A stretch of 64,000 nucleotides of DNA from Agelas oroides (GCA_949130485.1 OX422189.1:9842492-9906491); one strand, 5' to 3'. Shown: positions 22,252 to 35,012, numbered from the stretch's first letter. Made by a program: numbers and translations. Notes: generated by a model not told the origin, from the letters alone.

Positions 22252-23720
22252 CTAACTGGTAGAGGACCCCAGGAATACAGTCTTGGTTTCTGGGCCATAC
22301 TTCACTCCAAACCCAGCAGCCACTAGCGCTTGGTTGGATGATAGCAGTACTGCGGTGCAGTTATAGCGTGGTTCTGGTAGATCGCCAGTGACCCTGACCC
22401 AGGAGTTGGTGTTTGGGAGAAAATTGTAGACAGCTGGGGAGACAGAGTTGTCGTCATACCCTCCTACAGCTAGGAGGTTTCCACTCAGGCTTGCTGCAGC
22501 AGACCCAAGCAGTGGGGTGTCAGGGAGTGTCTTCCAGACTGACATGGGGCTAGCTGACTGGTGAGTAGGTGAGGCAGCTTTCTGAATGAGGTCGGTAAGA
22601 GGTGCGTACAGGACGGTGGACATGCCATTTTTGGGACCATTTCCACCCAGTTGGTACCAGATATCTTCGATGGTGACAGAGGTCATGACCCAACAAGGTA
22701 CAGGTAGGGAGTCAGCAGTGTGCCACTGATCAGTTCCACTGCTGTACACCTCCACAGTGGCAGAAGGTAAAGGGGTATCCTCCTTGACAGTAAACCCCCC
22801 ACTAGTGACAACAGCAGACTGGGTGGTGGCAGCTGAATGGTAATATCTAGCACTCAGCATGGGTTTGAGAAGCTCCTCCCATTTCTGGGATTGCTCATCA
22901 AAGCAGTAAACATTACCAGTGACTGCAGTTTCATCTTGAATCAGACCCCCCACCGTGATGAGCTTTCCCATGAACTCGACCATGGCAAACCAGGTTACGT
23001 TGTTAGGAGGGAGACTGCTCCACTTATCCTGAGAGGGGTCATACTGGAAGACCTGAGCCCCACCAGCCCCATTAAGTCCCCCTCCAATGTAGACCTTCTC
23101 TCCCATCACAACAGCCTGTGACATGGCCCTCCCCACTGGCATATCAGCACATCTCTTCCACTCCAGATTAGCCTAGGAGGTGGAGAAGGAGGGAGGGAAC
23201 AATGTTGGTACACACTTTACCAATATTGTACATGAAAACATTTGTGATTTTGCTGCCAACTGAAGTACCTTGCAACCTTATCTTCGCATGCATGCAAAAA
23301 TGCTCAGTCCTTCCTCCAACAAGTCAAGAGTGCATTTATTTCGCTATCTGTACAAACTTCTCAAAAGTAAAGTGTAGCACACACAAAATATTGTAACGAT
23401 ACATAGTACATAGCTACTTCAATCCTTAGCACCATCAATTTTTATTCTAGTTATGGGGCACCTATTGTGGTACACTCCTACAGTAGCTAGAACTGTGTGA
23501 CTATTTACTAGCGGAAACAGACTGTCCATGGTAATAGTCAGTGTGTCCATGATAAATTTTTTTTTTTTAAATCTACTGCATATACCCTATCCTCAGTCCT
23601 AGCTTCTCCCCTCACAAACCAGGAGGAGGAGAGAGCCTGGGGCCATAGCTATAATTATGACCCATGCCCCACCTCTCTACCTGAATCACATACCTGTCCA
23701 GCTGCACCTTCTGTGGCCAT
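22252..23720 (-). CDS. Kelch-only protein derived from the kinase-Kelch family
   Basis: Exon 1 is 23720-23694, encoding MATEGAAGQ; exon 2 is 23172-22252, with a phase-0 intron of 521 bp and AG acceptor CCTAG. The joined protein is 315 residues of Kelch repeats (YIGGGLN, LITVGGL, VVTSGGF, YQLGGNG, LLAVGGY). The start of the intron still resembles the kinase codons for VCDTGREVGHGS, so the kinase and coiled coil were lost and former coding sequence now supplies the GTATGT donor. The product would be a free Kelch propeller that could compete for the partners of the kinase-Kelch proteins; that role is inference. The open frame is intact. Confidence 0.65.
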
Positions 23721-24197
23721 CTCTCTCTGTACTTCACAAACACCGTAGATCAGAGAAAATGGGTGGATGTGTGAAAACTGTGGGTCTACTATGGTATGCA
23801 GGAAATGGATGAATGTCATCAGTACATCCATCTTACGTATGCTTGATTATCCATGAATCACTCACCAAGGGCTGATTACTTTTGTTGCAGTTTCTTCAGG
23901 AGAAATTAAGAATAGAAAAATTGGAGCATAATGTCCACAAACCTAGAAAATTGCCACAATATTCTGCTGGGGGCTAATAGCTTCAGCTACTTTATAATCA
24001 GCTAAGTCTTTTCCAATTAGTTTATTTTGGCTGTTTGAGTGAGTAGTGCAATTTGGGTGATCATCCCAGCCCTGTTTGTTCCTCAGCGTCTCTCTTTCCT
24101 TCACACACCTCACCCCACCTTCCATGCAATTTTCTTTCAAAGTAATAACAAAACATGAGGCTAGGGGGCACAAAGAAAACTACAGTACTCAGATGCT

Positions 24198-26417
24198 TTA
24201 GCTGGTGGTGGATCCCAGGTATACAGTCTTGGAAATTTCCTGGTCATCCCCACCGACCACTAACACTCGATTGGATGATAGCTGTACTGCAGCACAGCTA
24301 TAGTGTTGCTCCGGTAGGTCCCCAGTGGTGGCCCTGACCCAGGAGTTAGTGTCGGGGAGAAAAACGTAGACAGCTGGGGAGACAGAGTCTAGACCATAGA
24401 ACCCTCCCACAGCTAAGAGGGCTCCACTCAGGCTTGCTGCAGCAGATGCCATCAGTGGGGTGTCAGGGAGGGTCTTCCAGACTGACATGGGGCTAGCTGA
24501 CTGGTGAGTAGGTGAGGTGGCTTTCTGAATGAGGTCGGTAAGAGGAGTGTACATGACAGTTGTTAGGGACTTGCCTTCATGGTCACCACCATTTCCCCCC
24601 AGTTGGTACCAGGTGTCCGCAATGGTGACAGAGGTCATGCCCCCACAAGGCACAGGTAGGGGGTCAGCAGTGTGCCACTGAGAGGTTTTATTGCTGTACA
24701 CCTCAACGGTAGAACAGTACACATAGTCGGCAGTGTTTCCCCCACTGACAACAATGGCAGACTGAATGGTGGCAACCGAGAGGTAGTATCTGGCAGTTGG
24801 CATGGGTTTGAGGAACTCCTCCCATTTCTGGGACTCTTCTATGAAGCGATACACCTTACCAGTGTTACCACCACCATGTGGTATCAAACCCCCCACTGTA
24901 ATGAGGTTTCCTTCAAACTGAGCCATGGCAAAGTAGGTCACTTGACAGGGAGGGAGACGGCTCCACTCATCCTGCAATGGGTCGTACTGAAGGACCTGGA
25001 GACGATTCTCCTCATGGACAGTCTGTCCCCCTCCAACATAGACTTTCTCTCCCATCACAGCAGCCTGTGCGTATGTCATTTCCACTGGCATATTGGCACA
25101 CTTCTTCCATTGCAGCTTCACCTGGGGATGGAGGAAGAGGGAGGAAGCAGTGTTTGTATGTACTTTGCCCTATAAAACTTCTTCACTTATTTTTCCCCAC
25201 TCCCCCTCAACAATAACAGTCAAAAATCCACTGCCGAGTGTACATGTCTTCTGGGATCTAGTTTACAAATTCAGGTTTAGACATGTATACCAGTACAGTA
25301 GGAAGTCACGTATCCGAACTTCAGTTATCCGAATCTTCACTTATCCAACCCCCTAAAATTAATAAATATATTGCTGTGCATTAAAAGGAAAGCACTTTGC
25401 TTTGCATACAAATTTCATTTATCCAAACAATTCAGTTATCTGAACACCCCTTGGTCCCAGCGTGTTCGGATACGTGACTTCCTACTGTATATACCAGTGC
25501 CGTACATAACTTTTTCCATCTGGGGGGGCAATGTCATTAGCTGAAGTAGAGAACATGGCCGCCTTGCAGTCGTTCACTCTAGAGCAGTCTATGGGCATGC
25601 TCCTCCAGGAAATTTTGGCACATTCTGGTGCATTCTGAGGCATGCAGAGAAGCACACAGAGCTTCTTGAGAAGAGGCTTATCATCAAAATCATCATTGCT
25701 TGCTGAGCTACTGGAACACTGGAAACCATCTCCATCGGGTCTATACTATTATCTATGCCTATACCATAGTACTGGTATGCATGCACAAGTGAACGCATGC
25801 ATGCACAATGCATGCACGCATAGCTGACTGGTCGTGTGATAGTACGCATTAGAAAGCCACTGCATAGTCACCACTAGGCTCTCAATAGTCCAGCTAGCTT
25901 AGACCCAATCAACCACAGCGCGGATCGCTTTCATTATAGAGCACGGGGCACGTATGCTCGAAGCGATCCGCGCTGAGTTTGGTGTGTCTGGCTTGCGAGA
26001 CTAGCAAACAGTAACACAGCCATCAGTAAGCACGGCGAGTCAGTAAGTGTGGAACAAGTTCTCAACTGCCCCCCACCCCTAGTCTCGCAGGCCCAACCCA
26101 CTTCCGCAAACGAAGGGAAGGGTCTGCATTCTGGTGAACTGCATAAACAAGCCGTGTGGGTCGGGCTTGTGAGACTACCCCCCCCCCCCCCCCTGCCCCT
26201 ATGCTAGGTACAGCACTGTATATGATTTGTGATGTTCTAAGCACTTGCAATGTTCTCTAAAAGGTAGCTACATGCCTAACATTGTAACAATACTGTATGC
26301 CTTTAGCATCCTCTGACAATTTTCTTCTTAAAAACAGGGAGATTCAGTTAAATTTGACCCATGCTCCACCTCTCTACCTGAACCACGAACCTGTGTAGCT
26401 TCCCCCACTGTGGCCAC
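24198..26417 (-). CDS. Kelch-only gene copy with damaged first exon
   Basis: The Kelch exon 25121-24198 is open for 307 residues (VKLQWKKCANMPVEM to the stop) after a CCCCAG acceptor. The expected short first exon is at 26417-26391, but its initiator has become GTG (VATVGEATQ) and the donor is GTTCGT, weaker than in its relatives. The intron, about 1.27 kb, has gained a pogo-like MITE and a hairpin. Either another start is used or the gene is losing function. Repeats: YVGGGQT, LITVGGL, IVVSGGN, YQLGGNG, LLAVGGF, VLVVGGD. Confidence 0.5.
25296..25487. mobile_element. pogo/Tigger-like MITE
   Basis: A 192-bp element with inverted ends CAGTAGGAAGTCACGTATCC and its complement, flanked by TA on both sides (25294-25295 and 25488-25489). 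The interior has repeated TTATCCGAA motifs. CAGT ends with a TA duplication are diagnostic of the pogo/Tigger branch of Tc1/mariner. Confidence 0.8.
25916..25975. repeat. perfect 15-bp stem hairpin
   Basis: CAGCGCGGATCGCTT (25916-25930) pairs with AAGCGATCCGCGCTG (25961-25975) across a 30-nt loop. It is probably another foldback element. Confidence 0.6.
26080..26177. mobile_element. TAGTCTCG-ended foldback MITE
   Basis: Ends TAGTCTCGCAGGCCCAACCC and GGGTCGGGCTTGTGAGACTA. The flanks CCCCACCCC and CCCCCCCCC match 8 of 9, but they are low complexity. Confidence 0.65.
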
Positions 26418-26455
26418 GAACACTGCAGAGAAAAGGGGTGGATACTATGGAATGC

Positions 26456-26517
26456 TAGCCTCGTACCCAGGCTCCTCCCATGTAGAAAAACATGGGAGGA
26501 GCCTGGCTACGAGGCTA
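26456..26517. mobile_element. TAGCCTCG-ended foldback MITE
   Basis: A 62-bp near-perfect palindrome (TAGCCTCGTACCCAGGCTCC ... CGAGGCTA) flanked by ATGGAATGC and ATGGTATGC (8 of 9 identical). Confidence 0.8.
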
Positions 26518-26711
26518 ATGGTATGCAGGAAATGAATGAATCATTCATAATTGTAGTGAACTACTCACCAAAAGGCTATATGAAGTGTAGCAGTGAATGA
26601 CGAAGGGTACCGCAATGCTATTATGTTTGCGTGTGAGAAACCTTTGCGATTTTGCCATTTTTTGGGCTAATTTAAGTAATTTGCGATCTTATCTTTGCGA
26701 ATGAGCAGTAC

Positions 26712-26948
26712 CTATCTTAGCCCCTCCCTCAATTTTTTAATACAGGCATGCGCGTAGTAACAATAATAGTCATGATATCGGCCGATCTCGGCTCTATCGG
26801 TGTCAGGGAAGTTGGTATATCGTTTCCGCTTCTTAGCGTTCTGTTGGCTGGCTTGCTTCTCCAACACACGCTTCACGCCTCCGTTTGCTTCGCGAGTTGC
26901 AACCGCTCCGATCCCAGTGTCCTTGTGGCTGGGAAGTCGCGTAGTCAT
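26712..26948 (-). pseudogene. possible transposon-protein N-terminal fragment
   Basis: An open frame reads TRLPSHKDTGIGAVATREAN, later AKKRKRYTNFPDTDRAEIGRY. A basic patch followed by YTxF...RAxIGRY looks like the helix-turn-helix start of a transposable-element protein. It ends abruptly and no catalytic part follows. The assignment is by pattern only. Confidence 0.35.
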
Positions 26949-27226
26949 ACTGGCGAATACCGGTAGTCATCTTGAAGAAAAAAAACAGCTTCTGAAGAAC
27001 ATTGGAACTTATTCTGCCACCTTCACTGTTGTTATACTACACAAGGCCGGAAACATCCATTACCGCTGCTTCTCCTGGAACAGCCAGCTAACGTTCGTTG
27101 GTTCGACGTCAACGTGTCCACCACGCCACACCCACAAGTTTTAATTATTGCTTTCTTTGCGATCCCGTCGAACTCGCAAAATTCGAAAAAGTAAAGTTCA
27201 CGCAAAATATTATAGCATTATACGGG

Positions 27227-30200
27227 GGTAGTAGTGAATGATGAAGTGTAGTACAAAATGATGAAGGTGCAGAAGGGTAGTAGTCAATGATGAAGGGTAG
27301 TAGTGAATGCTGAAGGGTAGTAGTGAATGCTGAAGTGTAGTAGTAAATGATGAAGGGTAGTAGTGAATGCTGAAGGGTAGTAGTGAATGATGAAATTGTA
27401 GTAGTGAATGATGCAGTGTAGTAGTTAATGCTGAAGTGTAGTAATAAAAGATGAAGGGTAGTATAGAGAATGATGAAGGGTAGTAGTAAATGATGAAGGG
27501 TAGTAGTGAATAATGAAGTGTAGTAGTCAATGATGAAGGGTAGTAGTGAATGATGAAGGGTAGTAGTGAATGATCAAGTGTAGTAGTGAATGATGAAGGG
27601 TAGTAGTGAATGATGAAGTATAGTAGTAAATGATGAAGGGTAGTAGTGAATGCTGAAGGGTAGTAGTGAATGATGAAGGGTAGTAGTGAATGATGAAGGG
27701 TAGTAGTGAATGATGAAGGGTAGTAGTGAATGATGAAGGGTAGTAGTGAATGATGAAGGGTAGTAGTGAATGATGAAGGGTAGTAGTGAATGATGCAGTG
27801 TAGTAGTTAATGCTGAAGTGTAGTAATAAATGATGAAGGGTTGTAGCGAATGATGAAGGGTAGTAGAGAATGATGAAGGGTAGTAGTGAATGATGAAGGG
27901 TAGTAAATAATGAAGTGTATTAGTGAATGCTGAAGTGTAGCATTAAATGATGAAGTGCAGTAGTGATTGATGAAGGGCAGTAGTGAATGCTGAAGGGTAG
28001 TAGTGAATGATGAAGGATAGTAGTGAATGATGAAGTGTAGCAGTGAATGTTGAAGTGTAGCAGAGAATGATGAAGATAGTAGTTAATGATGAAGGGTGGT
28101 AGTGAATGATGAAGTGTAGTAGTGAATGATGAAGGGTAGTAGTGAATGCTGAAGGGTAGGAGTGAATGATGAAGGGTAGTAGTGAATGATGAAGTGTAGT
28201 AGTGAATGATGAAGGATAGTAGTGAATGATGGAATGTAGCTGTGAATGTTGAAGTGTAGCAGAGAATGATGAAGTGTAGTAGTGAATGATGAAGTGTAGT
28301 AGTGAATGATGAAGGGTAGTAGTCAATGATGAAGGTTAGTAGTTAATAATGAACTGTAGTAGTGAAAGCTGAAAAGTAGCAGTGAATGATGAAGGGTAGT
28401 AGTGAATGATGAAGGGTAGTGGTGAATGATGAAGTGTAGTAGTGAATGATGAAATGTAGTAGTGAATGATGAAGGGTAGTAGTCAATGATGAAGGTTAGT
28501 AGTTAATAATGAACTGTAGTAGTGAAAGCTGAAAAGTAGCAGTGAATGATGAAGGGTAGTAGTGAATGATGAAGTGTAGTAGTGAATGCCGAAGGGTAGT
28601 AGTGAATGCTGAAAAGTAGTAGTAAAAAATGAAGGGTAGTAGTGAATGATGAAGGTGCAGAAGGGTGGTAGTGAATGATGAAGGGTAGTAGCGAATGCTG
28701 AAGTGTAGTAGTAAATGATGAAGGGTAGTAGTGGATGATGAAGTGTAGTAGTGAATGTTGAAGTGTGCTAGTGAATGATGAAGTGTAGAAGTGAATGATG
28801 AAGGTTATAGTAGTGAATGCTGAAGGGTAGTAGTGAATGATGAAGGGTAGTAGTGAATGCTGAAGGGTAGCAGTGAATGCTGAAGCGTAGTAGTAAATGA
28901 TGAAGTGTAGTAGTGAATTATCAAGGGTAGTTGTAAATTCAGAAAGGTAGTAGTGAATGTTGAAGGATATAGTAGTGAATGATGAAGGGTAGTAGCGAAT
29001 GATGAAGTGTAGTAGTGAATGATGAAGGTATTAGTGAATGCTGAAGGGTAGTAGTGAATGATCAAGTGCAGTAGTGAATGCTGAAGTGTAGTAGTGAATG
29101 ATGAAGGGTAGTAGTGATTGCTGAAGTGTAGTAGTGAAATGTGAAGGGTAGTAGTGAATGATGAAGTGTAGTAGTGAATGATGAAGGGTAGTAGTGAATG
29201 ATCAAGTGTAGTAGTGAATGATGAAGGGTAGTAGTAAATGATGAAGGGTAGCAGTGGATGATGAAGTGTAGTAGTGAATGTTGAAGTGTGCTAGTGAATG
29301 ATGAAGTGTAGAAGTGAATGATGAAGGTTATAGTAGTGAATGCTGAAGGGTAGTAGTGAATGATGAAGGGTAGTAGTGAATGCTGAAGTGTAGTAGTGAA
29401 TGATGAAGGGTAGTAGTGATTGCTGAAGTGTAGTAGTGAAATGTGAAGGGTAGTAGTGAATGACGAAGTGTAGTAGTGAATGATGAAGGGTATAGTCAAT
29501 GATGAAGGGTAGTAGTGAATAATGAACTGTAGTAGTGAAAGCTGAAGTTTGGTAGTGAATGATGAAGGGTAGTAGTGAATGCTGAAGGGTAGTAGTGAAT
29601 GATGAAGGGTAGTAGTGAATGATGAAGGGTAATAGTGAATAATGAAGTGTAGTAGTGAATGATGAAGGGTAGTAGTGAATGCTGAAGTGTAGTAATAAAT
29701 GATGAAGGGAAGTAGCGAATGATGAAGTGTAGTAGTCAATGATGAAGGGTAGCAGTGAATGATGAAGGGTAGTAGTGAATAAAGAAGTGTTGTAGTGAAC
29801 GATGAAGGGTAGTAGTGAATGATGAAGTGTCGTAGTGAATGATGAAGGGTAGTAGTGAAGGGTGAAGTGTAGTAGTGAATGATGAAGGGAAGTAGTGAAT
29901 GATGAAGTGTAGTGGTGAATGATGAAGTGTAGTAGTGAATGCTGAAGTGTAGCATTAAATGAAGAAGTGCAGTAGTGATTGATGAAGGGCAGTAGTGAAT
30001 GCTGAAGGGTAGTAGTGAATGATGAAGGATAGTAGTGAATGATGAAGTGTAGCAGTGAATGTTGAAGTGTAGCAGAGAATGATGAAGATAGTAGTTAATG
30101 ATGAAGGGTGGTAGTGAATGATGAAGTGTAGTAGTGAATGATGAAGGGTAGTAGTGGATGATGAAGTGTAGTAGTGAATAACGAAGGGTAGTAGTGAATA

Positions 30201-31329
30201 ATGAAGTGTAGTAGTGAATGATGAAGGTTATAGTAGTGAATGCTGAAGGGTAGTAGTGAATGCTGAAGGGTAGTAGTGAAAAATGAAGGGTAGTAGAGAA
30301 TGATGAAGGTGCAGAAGGGTAGTAGTCAATGATGAAGGGTAGTAGTGAATGCTGAAGTGTAGTAGTAAATGATGAAGGGTAGTAGTGAATGATGAAGGGT
30401 AGTAGTGAATGCTGAAGGGTAGTAGTGAATGATGAAGGGTAGTAGTGAATGATGAAGGGTAGTAGTGAATGATGCAGTGTAGTAGTTAATGCTGAAGTGT
30501 AGTAATAAATGATGAAGGGTAGTAGCGAACGATGAAGGGTAGTAGTGAATAATGAAGTGTAGTAGTAAATGATGAAGGGTATATAGTAGTCAATGATGAA
30601 GGGTAGTAGTGAATAATGAACTGTAGTAGTGAAAGCTGAAGTGTGGTAGTGAATGATGAAGGGTACTAGTGAATGATGAAAAGTAGTAGTGAATGATGAA
30701 GGGTAGTAGTGAATGATGAAGTGTAGTAGTGAATGCTGCAGGGTAGTAGTGAAAGCTGAAGGGTAGTAGTGAAAAATGTAGGGTAGTAGAGAATGATGAA
30801 GGGTATATTAGTGAATGATGAAGGGTGGTAGTGAATGATGAAGTGTAGTGGTGAATGATGAAGGTAGTAGTGAATGATCAAGTGTAGTAGTCAACAATGA
30901 AGGGTGGTAGTCAATGATGAATGGTAGTAGTGAATAATGAACTGTAGTAGTGAAAGCTGAAGTGTGGTAGTGAATGCTGAAGGGTAGTAGTGAATGCTGA
31001 AGGGTAGTAGTAAATGCTGAAGTGTAGTAGTAAATGATGAAGGGTAGTAGTGGATGATGAAGTGTAGTAGTGAATAACGAAGGGTAGTAGTGAATAATGA
31101 AGTGTAGTAGTGAATGATGAAGGGGAGTAGTGAATGCTGAAGGGTAGTAGTGAATGCTGAAGTGTAGTAGTAAATGATGAAGGGTAGTAGTCAATGATGA
31201 AGTGTAGTAGTGAATCATGACGGGTAGTAGTGGATGATGAATGGTAGTAGTGGATGTTGAAGGGTAGTAGTGAATGATGAAGGGGAGTAGTGAATGATGA
31301 AGGGTAGTAAATGCTGAAGGGTAGTAGAG
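27227..31329. repeat. 4.1-kb minisatellite, 20-bp unit, about 205 copies
   Basis: The consensus unit is TAGTAGTGAATGATGAAGGG with frequent variants (GCTGAAGTG, AATGAAGTG). The array is uninterrupted. Longer blocks recur inside it, for example the variant string at about 27940-28135 is repeated at about 29940-30150, giving a roughly 2-kb higher-order period. Because 20 is not a multiple of 3, the unit reads as a 20-residue period (YYPSSFTTTLHHSLLPFIIH-like) on the minus strand with few stops. The resulting long open frames (up to 297 codons) are artefacts. Confidence 0.95.
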
Positions 31330-32707
31330 TATAATACTGCATGAATTGGCTTTTGGATTTTCCAGGTGCAATCATACCTCAAATAAAACGCATGCAAATT
31401 AATTTGAGTTGGCATGTGTTAGTTAAATCCACCCATAAATTCCAGGAATGGAATTTCTTGCGATCATGCGTTGCAATGGGTGACCACCTTTGTTGGGGCA
31501 GATGGAAAAGCATGAAATGGGAAAGAAATGGAAACTGGAAATGGAAATTGGAAACGGAAATGAAACAAAAAAAGCACCATTGGCAGGTGCAGTGTTAGAT
31601 TAGCTAGATCATGCATTGCTTTTTTTGCTTCCATTTCTGTTTCCAATACAGACTCATGAGTAGTGTGTTTTGTCATTACTCTTGTATTCTATTTAGCAAT
31701 GGTTATAGGACGGGCTTTATGAGTCATGTGCTTTGCCTTTACTCTTGTACTGTGCTTCGTGATTGTGTATTCATTGTGATTGACTAGTGCTCATGCATGT
31801 GGCAAGCAACATTGCAATCTAGTCTGGTTCACATGTGAGAGGGTCTGGCTATGAGAAAATTTCACTTGGTCTTGGAACAAGGCCAACATTCCTATACTGT
31901 CGCAGCCTCGTTCCCAGACCTTCCCCCACTTCCAGTTTTGATCGCTTGTGGTATGTGAAGCGAATAATGTCTTCATACCCAGCCCCTATTTTACACAAGC
32001 ACCTGATACGATAGCCCATTTGCCAATACAGAAATACTGGTACTGGGGGCGGCAAAGGCCTGAGAATGAGGCTAGGCCAGCAAAGCAAGCAATCAAAAAC
32101 TGGAGGAGAGGAGAGCTCTGAGACGCTTAGGAACAAAAGCCAACAGCACGCGAATCTTTCTAGGACTACAACAGCTAAAAGGCTGCGTTTCCATTTCTGT
32201 TTCCAGTTCTGTTTCCAGTTTTCCAGTTCCTGCTATTCCATATGCCTCCTTTGTTGTTGCAAAATGAACTGACTGGGACAACTGAGAGGCTTCATTCCTG
32301 GTATTGTACCAACCCAAAATTAATTAGTGGCAGCTTGCGCTAAGTTGGATCCACCCATAAATTCTCAGAATTGAATTTCTCTTGCTAGACTGGATCATGA
32401 AAAAAAAAAAAAAGTCCCATTAAAAATGTCATTTTGCCCTGCATTATCTAATATTAGTATTCCTGTATTACCTTATTTACAACTTATACCTGTCTCCCAA
32501 TGACTTTTTTCTTATTTGGTCAATGTTTATAGTTTATGTACCCAAGCAGCAGTTTACAAACAGCAGTCAAGATGTCAGTGAAGCCAATACCCTTCTGTCC
32601 GGTCAGGGGATGCAAATCACCTATCTTGACGAGTTACCCCCCTTCAGCTGCAGCCAAACCACACATCACTTGGACATCGGGAACAGGAGTGATCTTTCAG
32701 AGGCACT

Positions 32708-32757
32708 GGAAAAGAGTGGAAAAGAGTGGAAAAGAGTGGAAAAGAGTGGAAAAGAGT
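32708..32757 (+). repeat. 10-bp tandem repeat, five copies
   Basis: The unit AAAGAGTGGA is repeated head to tail with almost no variation. Confidence 0.9.
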
Positions 32758-33029
32758 AGAATCATCTCCTTGGATCTTTCGGACTCAACATTTGACCCCA
32801 CTACTGTGGTTCTCTGGTGGCTTCTTGTCATTTCAGTTTGTGCTGCAACCACTTAACAAATGAATTCTGTTTCTGCCAGACAGGCGACATAAGGATTCCT
32901 GGGAACTTGATTTTACCACAAACTTTGAACAACTGATAACCTTTCCCTGTTAATTGTATGCTCTAAACTTTGTTCTTTTGTGTATTTTGTTTTTATATAT
33001 ATTTTGTAGGTATTTTTGTTTGTAGTCCA

Positions 33030-33095
33030 GTAAGCCTAACCAGGCTGGCTACGCCTTGCGTAGGGACTTAAAAATAAAACTGAAATTGAAATTGC
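33030..33095 (+). mobile_element. possible 3' end of a non-LTR retrotransposon or SINE
   Basis: GGCTACGCCTTGCGTAGGGA is followed by CTTAAAAATAAAACTGAAAT and a TGAAATTGAAATTG tail. Short microsatellite tails of this kind end many LINE or SINE copies. No reverse transcriptase frame was seen upstream. Confidence 0.4.
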
Positions 33096-33633
33096 GTTTT
33101 ATTTGAATAAATATGGTATAAAATATTGCCTGTACATAGTATTACTACATAAAAATTGTTATTACAGTGAAACTTGTCTGTTAGTCAGTGTTGAAGACAA
33201 CCACCTCTATATTATTATGCTCACTGACCTCATTCGGTGTGTATATCGCTTCCAGGATAACGTGCAATATTAAAGCAATCTGTGCTGGGGTTGGTTTGGG
33301 GTCTGGGAATGAGACTGTAGACACTAATAACTCAAGCTCAAGCAGTGCACCCCCCACCATGAAGAACAACACCATGTGAAGTGACCACTCCCAGAGAAGG
33401 ATCACCATAATTATTCAAATGTTCTAGCTAACAGCGTAATCAACCAACTAGTATGTGACGGTTGAAACATTCTATTTCTGGCTGTTTAACTGCATGAGTG
33501 AGGTAATTATCATCTGAGTCTCTTGCAACCTCTTTGAAAGTACAAAAGTTTGATAAAGTCCAAAATACTTTTACAACATGTCAGAAAATGAGGAAAGGGG
33601 ACACAGTGAAACACTCACAAGCAGTCAATGGCT

Positions 33634-35012
33634 CTAGCTGCTAGCGGATCCCAGGAATACAGTCTTGGTATTCAGGTTATTGTTCTCACCAAGCCCACCA
33701 ACAACTAACACTTGATTGGATGATAGTTGTGCTGCAGCACAAGCATAGCGTGGTTCTGGTAGATCCCCAGTGGTGACCCTGACCCAGGAGTTGGTATCTG
33801 GGAGAAAAACATAAACAGCTGGGGAGGGAGAGTTGTACCCTCCCACAGCTAGGAGGTTTCCATTCACGCTTGCTGCAGCAGATTCCTTCAGTGGGGTGTC
33901 AGAGAGTGTCTTCCAGACCGATATGGGGCTAGCTGACTGGTGAGTAGGTGAGGTGGCTTTCTGAATGAGGTCAGTCAGAGGAGCGGACAGGACAGTGAGT
34001 ATGGCATCATCAATACCAATTCCCCCAGTTGGTACCAGGTGTCTGCAATGGTGACAGAGGTCATGGACGTATAAGGTACAGGTAGGGGGTCAGCAGTGTG
34101 CCACTGAGAGGTTTCACTGCTGTACACCTCCACAGCGGTAGTGGGTAAAGTGTTGCCATCGTTGTCACCAGTACCTCCTCCACTGACAACAATGGCAGAC
34201 TGAGTGGTGGCAACTGCAGGTGAAAATCTAGCAGTTGGCATGGGTTTGAGGAACTCATCCCATTTCTGGGTCTCTTCCACGAAGCGATACACCTTAGCAT
34301 TGACACCATCTTGTACCACACCCCCCACTGTGATGAGGTTTCCTATGAATTGTGCGATGGCAAACACAATCACGTCACAGGGAGGGAGACGGCTCCACTC
34401 ATCCTGGGATGGGTCGTACTGGAAGACCTGCCGCATATCCTCAAGGTTTTGGGTATTTCCCCCTCCAATGTAAACCTTCTCTCCCATCTCAACAGCCTGT
34501 GCCCATGCTACTCCCTCTGGCATATCAGCACATCTCTTCCACTGCAAATCGACCTGGGGGTGAAGGAGGAGGGAGCGAACAATGTAAGTAAATTATACTG
34601 TGCATAAAAACCTTTCTTGCTGCTTGGAGTACTTTGTACTTATCTTTGCAAAAGTGAACTAGCCTTCTCTGATGCTGTAAGCACTCCCAAACTCCCCAAA
34701 AGTAATTTAAAAGTATGGTACACACAAAACACAGCTAATTCCTAATGGCACCCTCAATTTTGTTCACTGGTTATGGGGCACCTAGTGGTACACTCCTACA
34801 GTAGCTAGTATAAATGTGTGACTAAACTAGCAGAAACAGACTGTCAGTGTGTCCATGGTAATAAACAAAGTACTGCATATACCCTATTCTCAGTCCCAGG
34901 CTCTCCCCTCACAAAGAGGAGAGAGCCTGGGGTCGAGGCTACATAATTATGTCCCATGCCCCACCTCTCTGCCTGTATTGCTTACCTGTCCAGCTTCACC
35001 TCCTGTGGCCAT
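33634..35012 (-). pseudogene. Kelch-only gene copy with single-base frameshift
   Basis: Exon 1 is 35012-34986 (MATGGEAGQ) with a strong GTAAGC donor; exon 2 runs from 34553 (CCCCCAG acceptor, VDLQWKRCADMPEG) to 33634, with a 432-bp phase-0 intron. The reading frame breaks at about 34022-34026, where a run of five G (minus strand) replaces the six G seen in the relative at 24.6 kb (YQLGGNG). After one restored base the frame continues to LLAVGGY and the normal end. Apart from this it is a full Kelch-only gene. The difference is in a homopolymer, so a sequencing error must be excluded. Confidence 0.65.

Larger units (their letters stand above)
31333..33600. other. repeat-rich non-coding stretch
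   Basis: Holds GGAAA/TTTCC-rich tracts (31500-31570 and 32185-32230), an inverted TAGCCTCG-type pair (about 31904-32075), an A homopolymer at 32399-32413 and a 10-bp tandem repeat at 32708-32757. A duplicated motif ACCCATAAATTC occurs at 31431 and 32352. No protein was recognised; short frames at 32523-32856 look like chance. Confidence 0.5.

Noticed and set aside
27210-31375. Long minus-strand open frames (up to 297 codons) rich in HSLLPFIIHYY repeats
   Set aside because: They are readings of the 20-bp minisatellite, which lacks stops in these frames. There is no start context, splice structure or composition of a real protein.
32523-32856. Small plus-strand frames with a CPVRGCKSPI motif
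   Set aside because: Two overlapping frames, low-complexity end in a 10-bp repeat, and no complete zinc-finger pattern.
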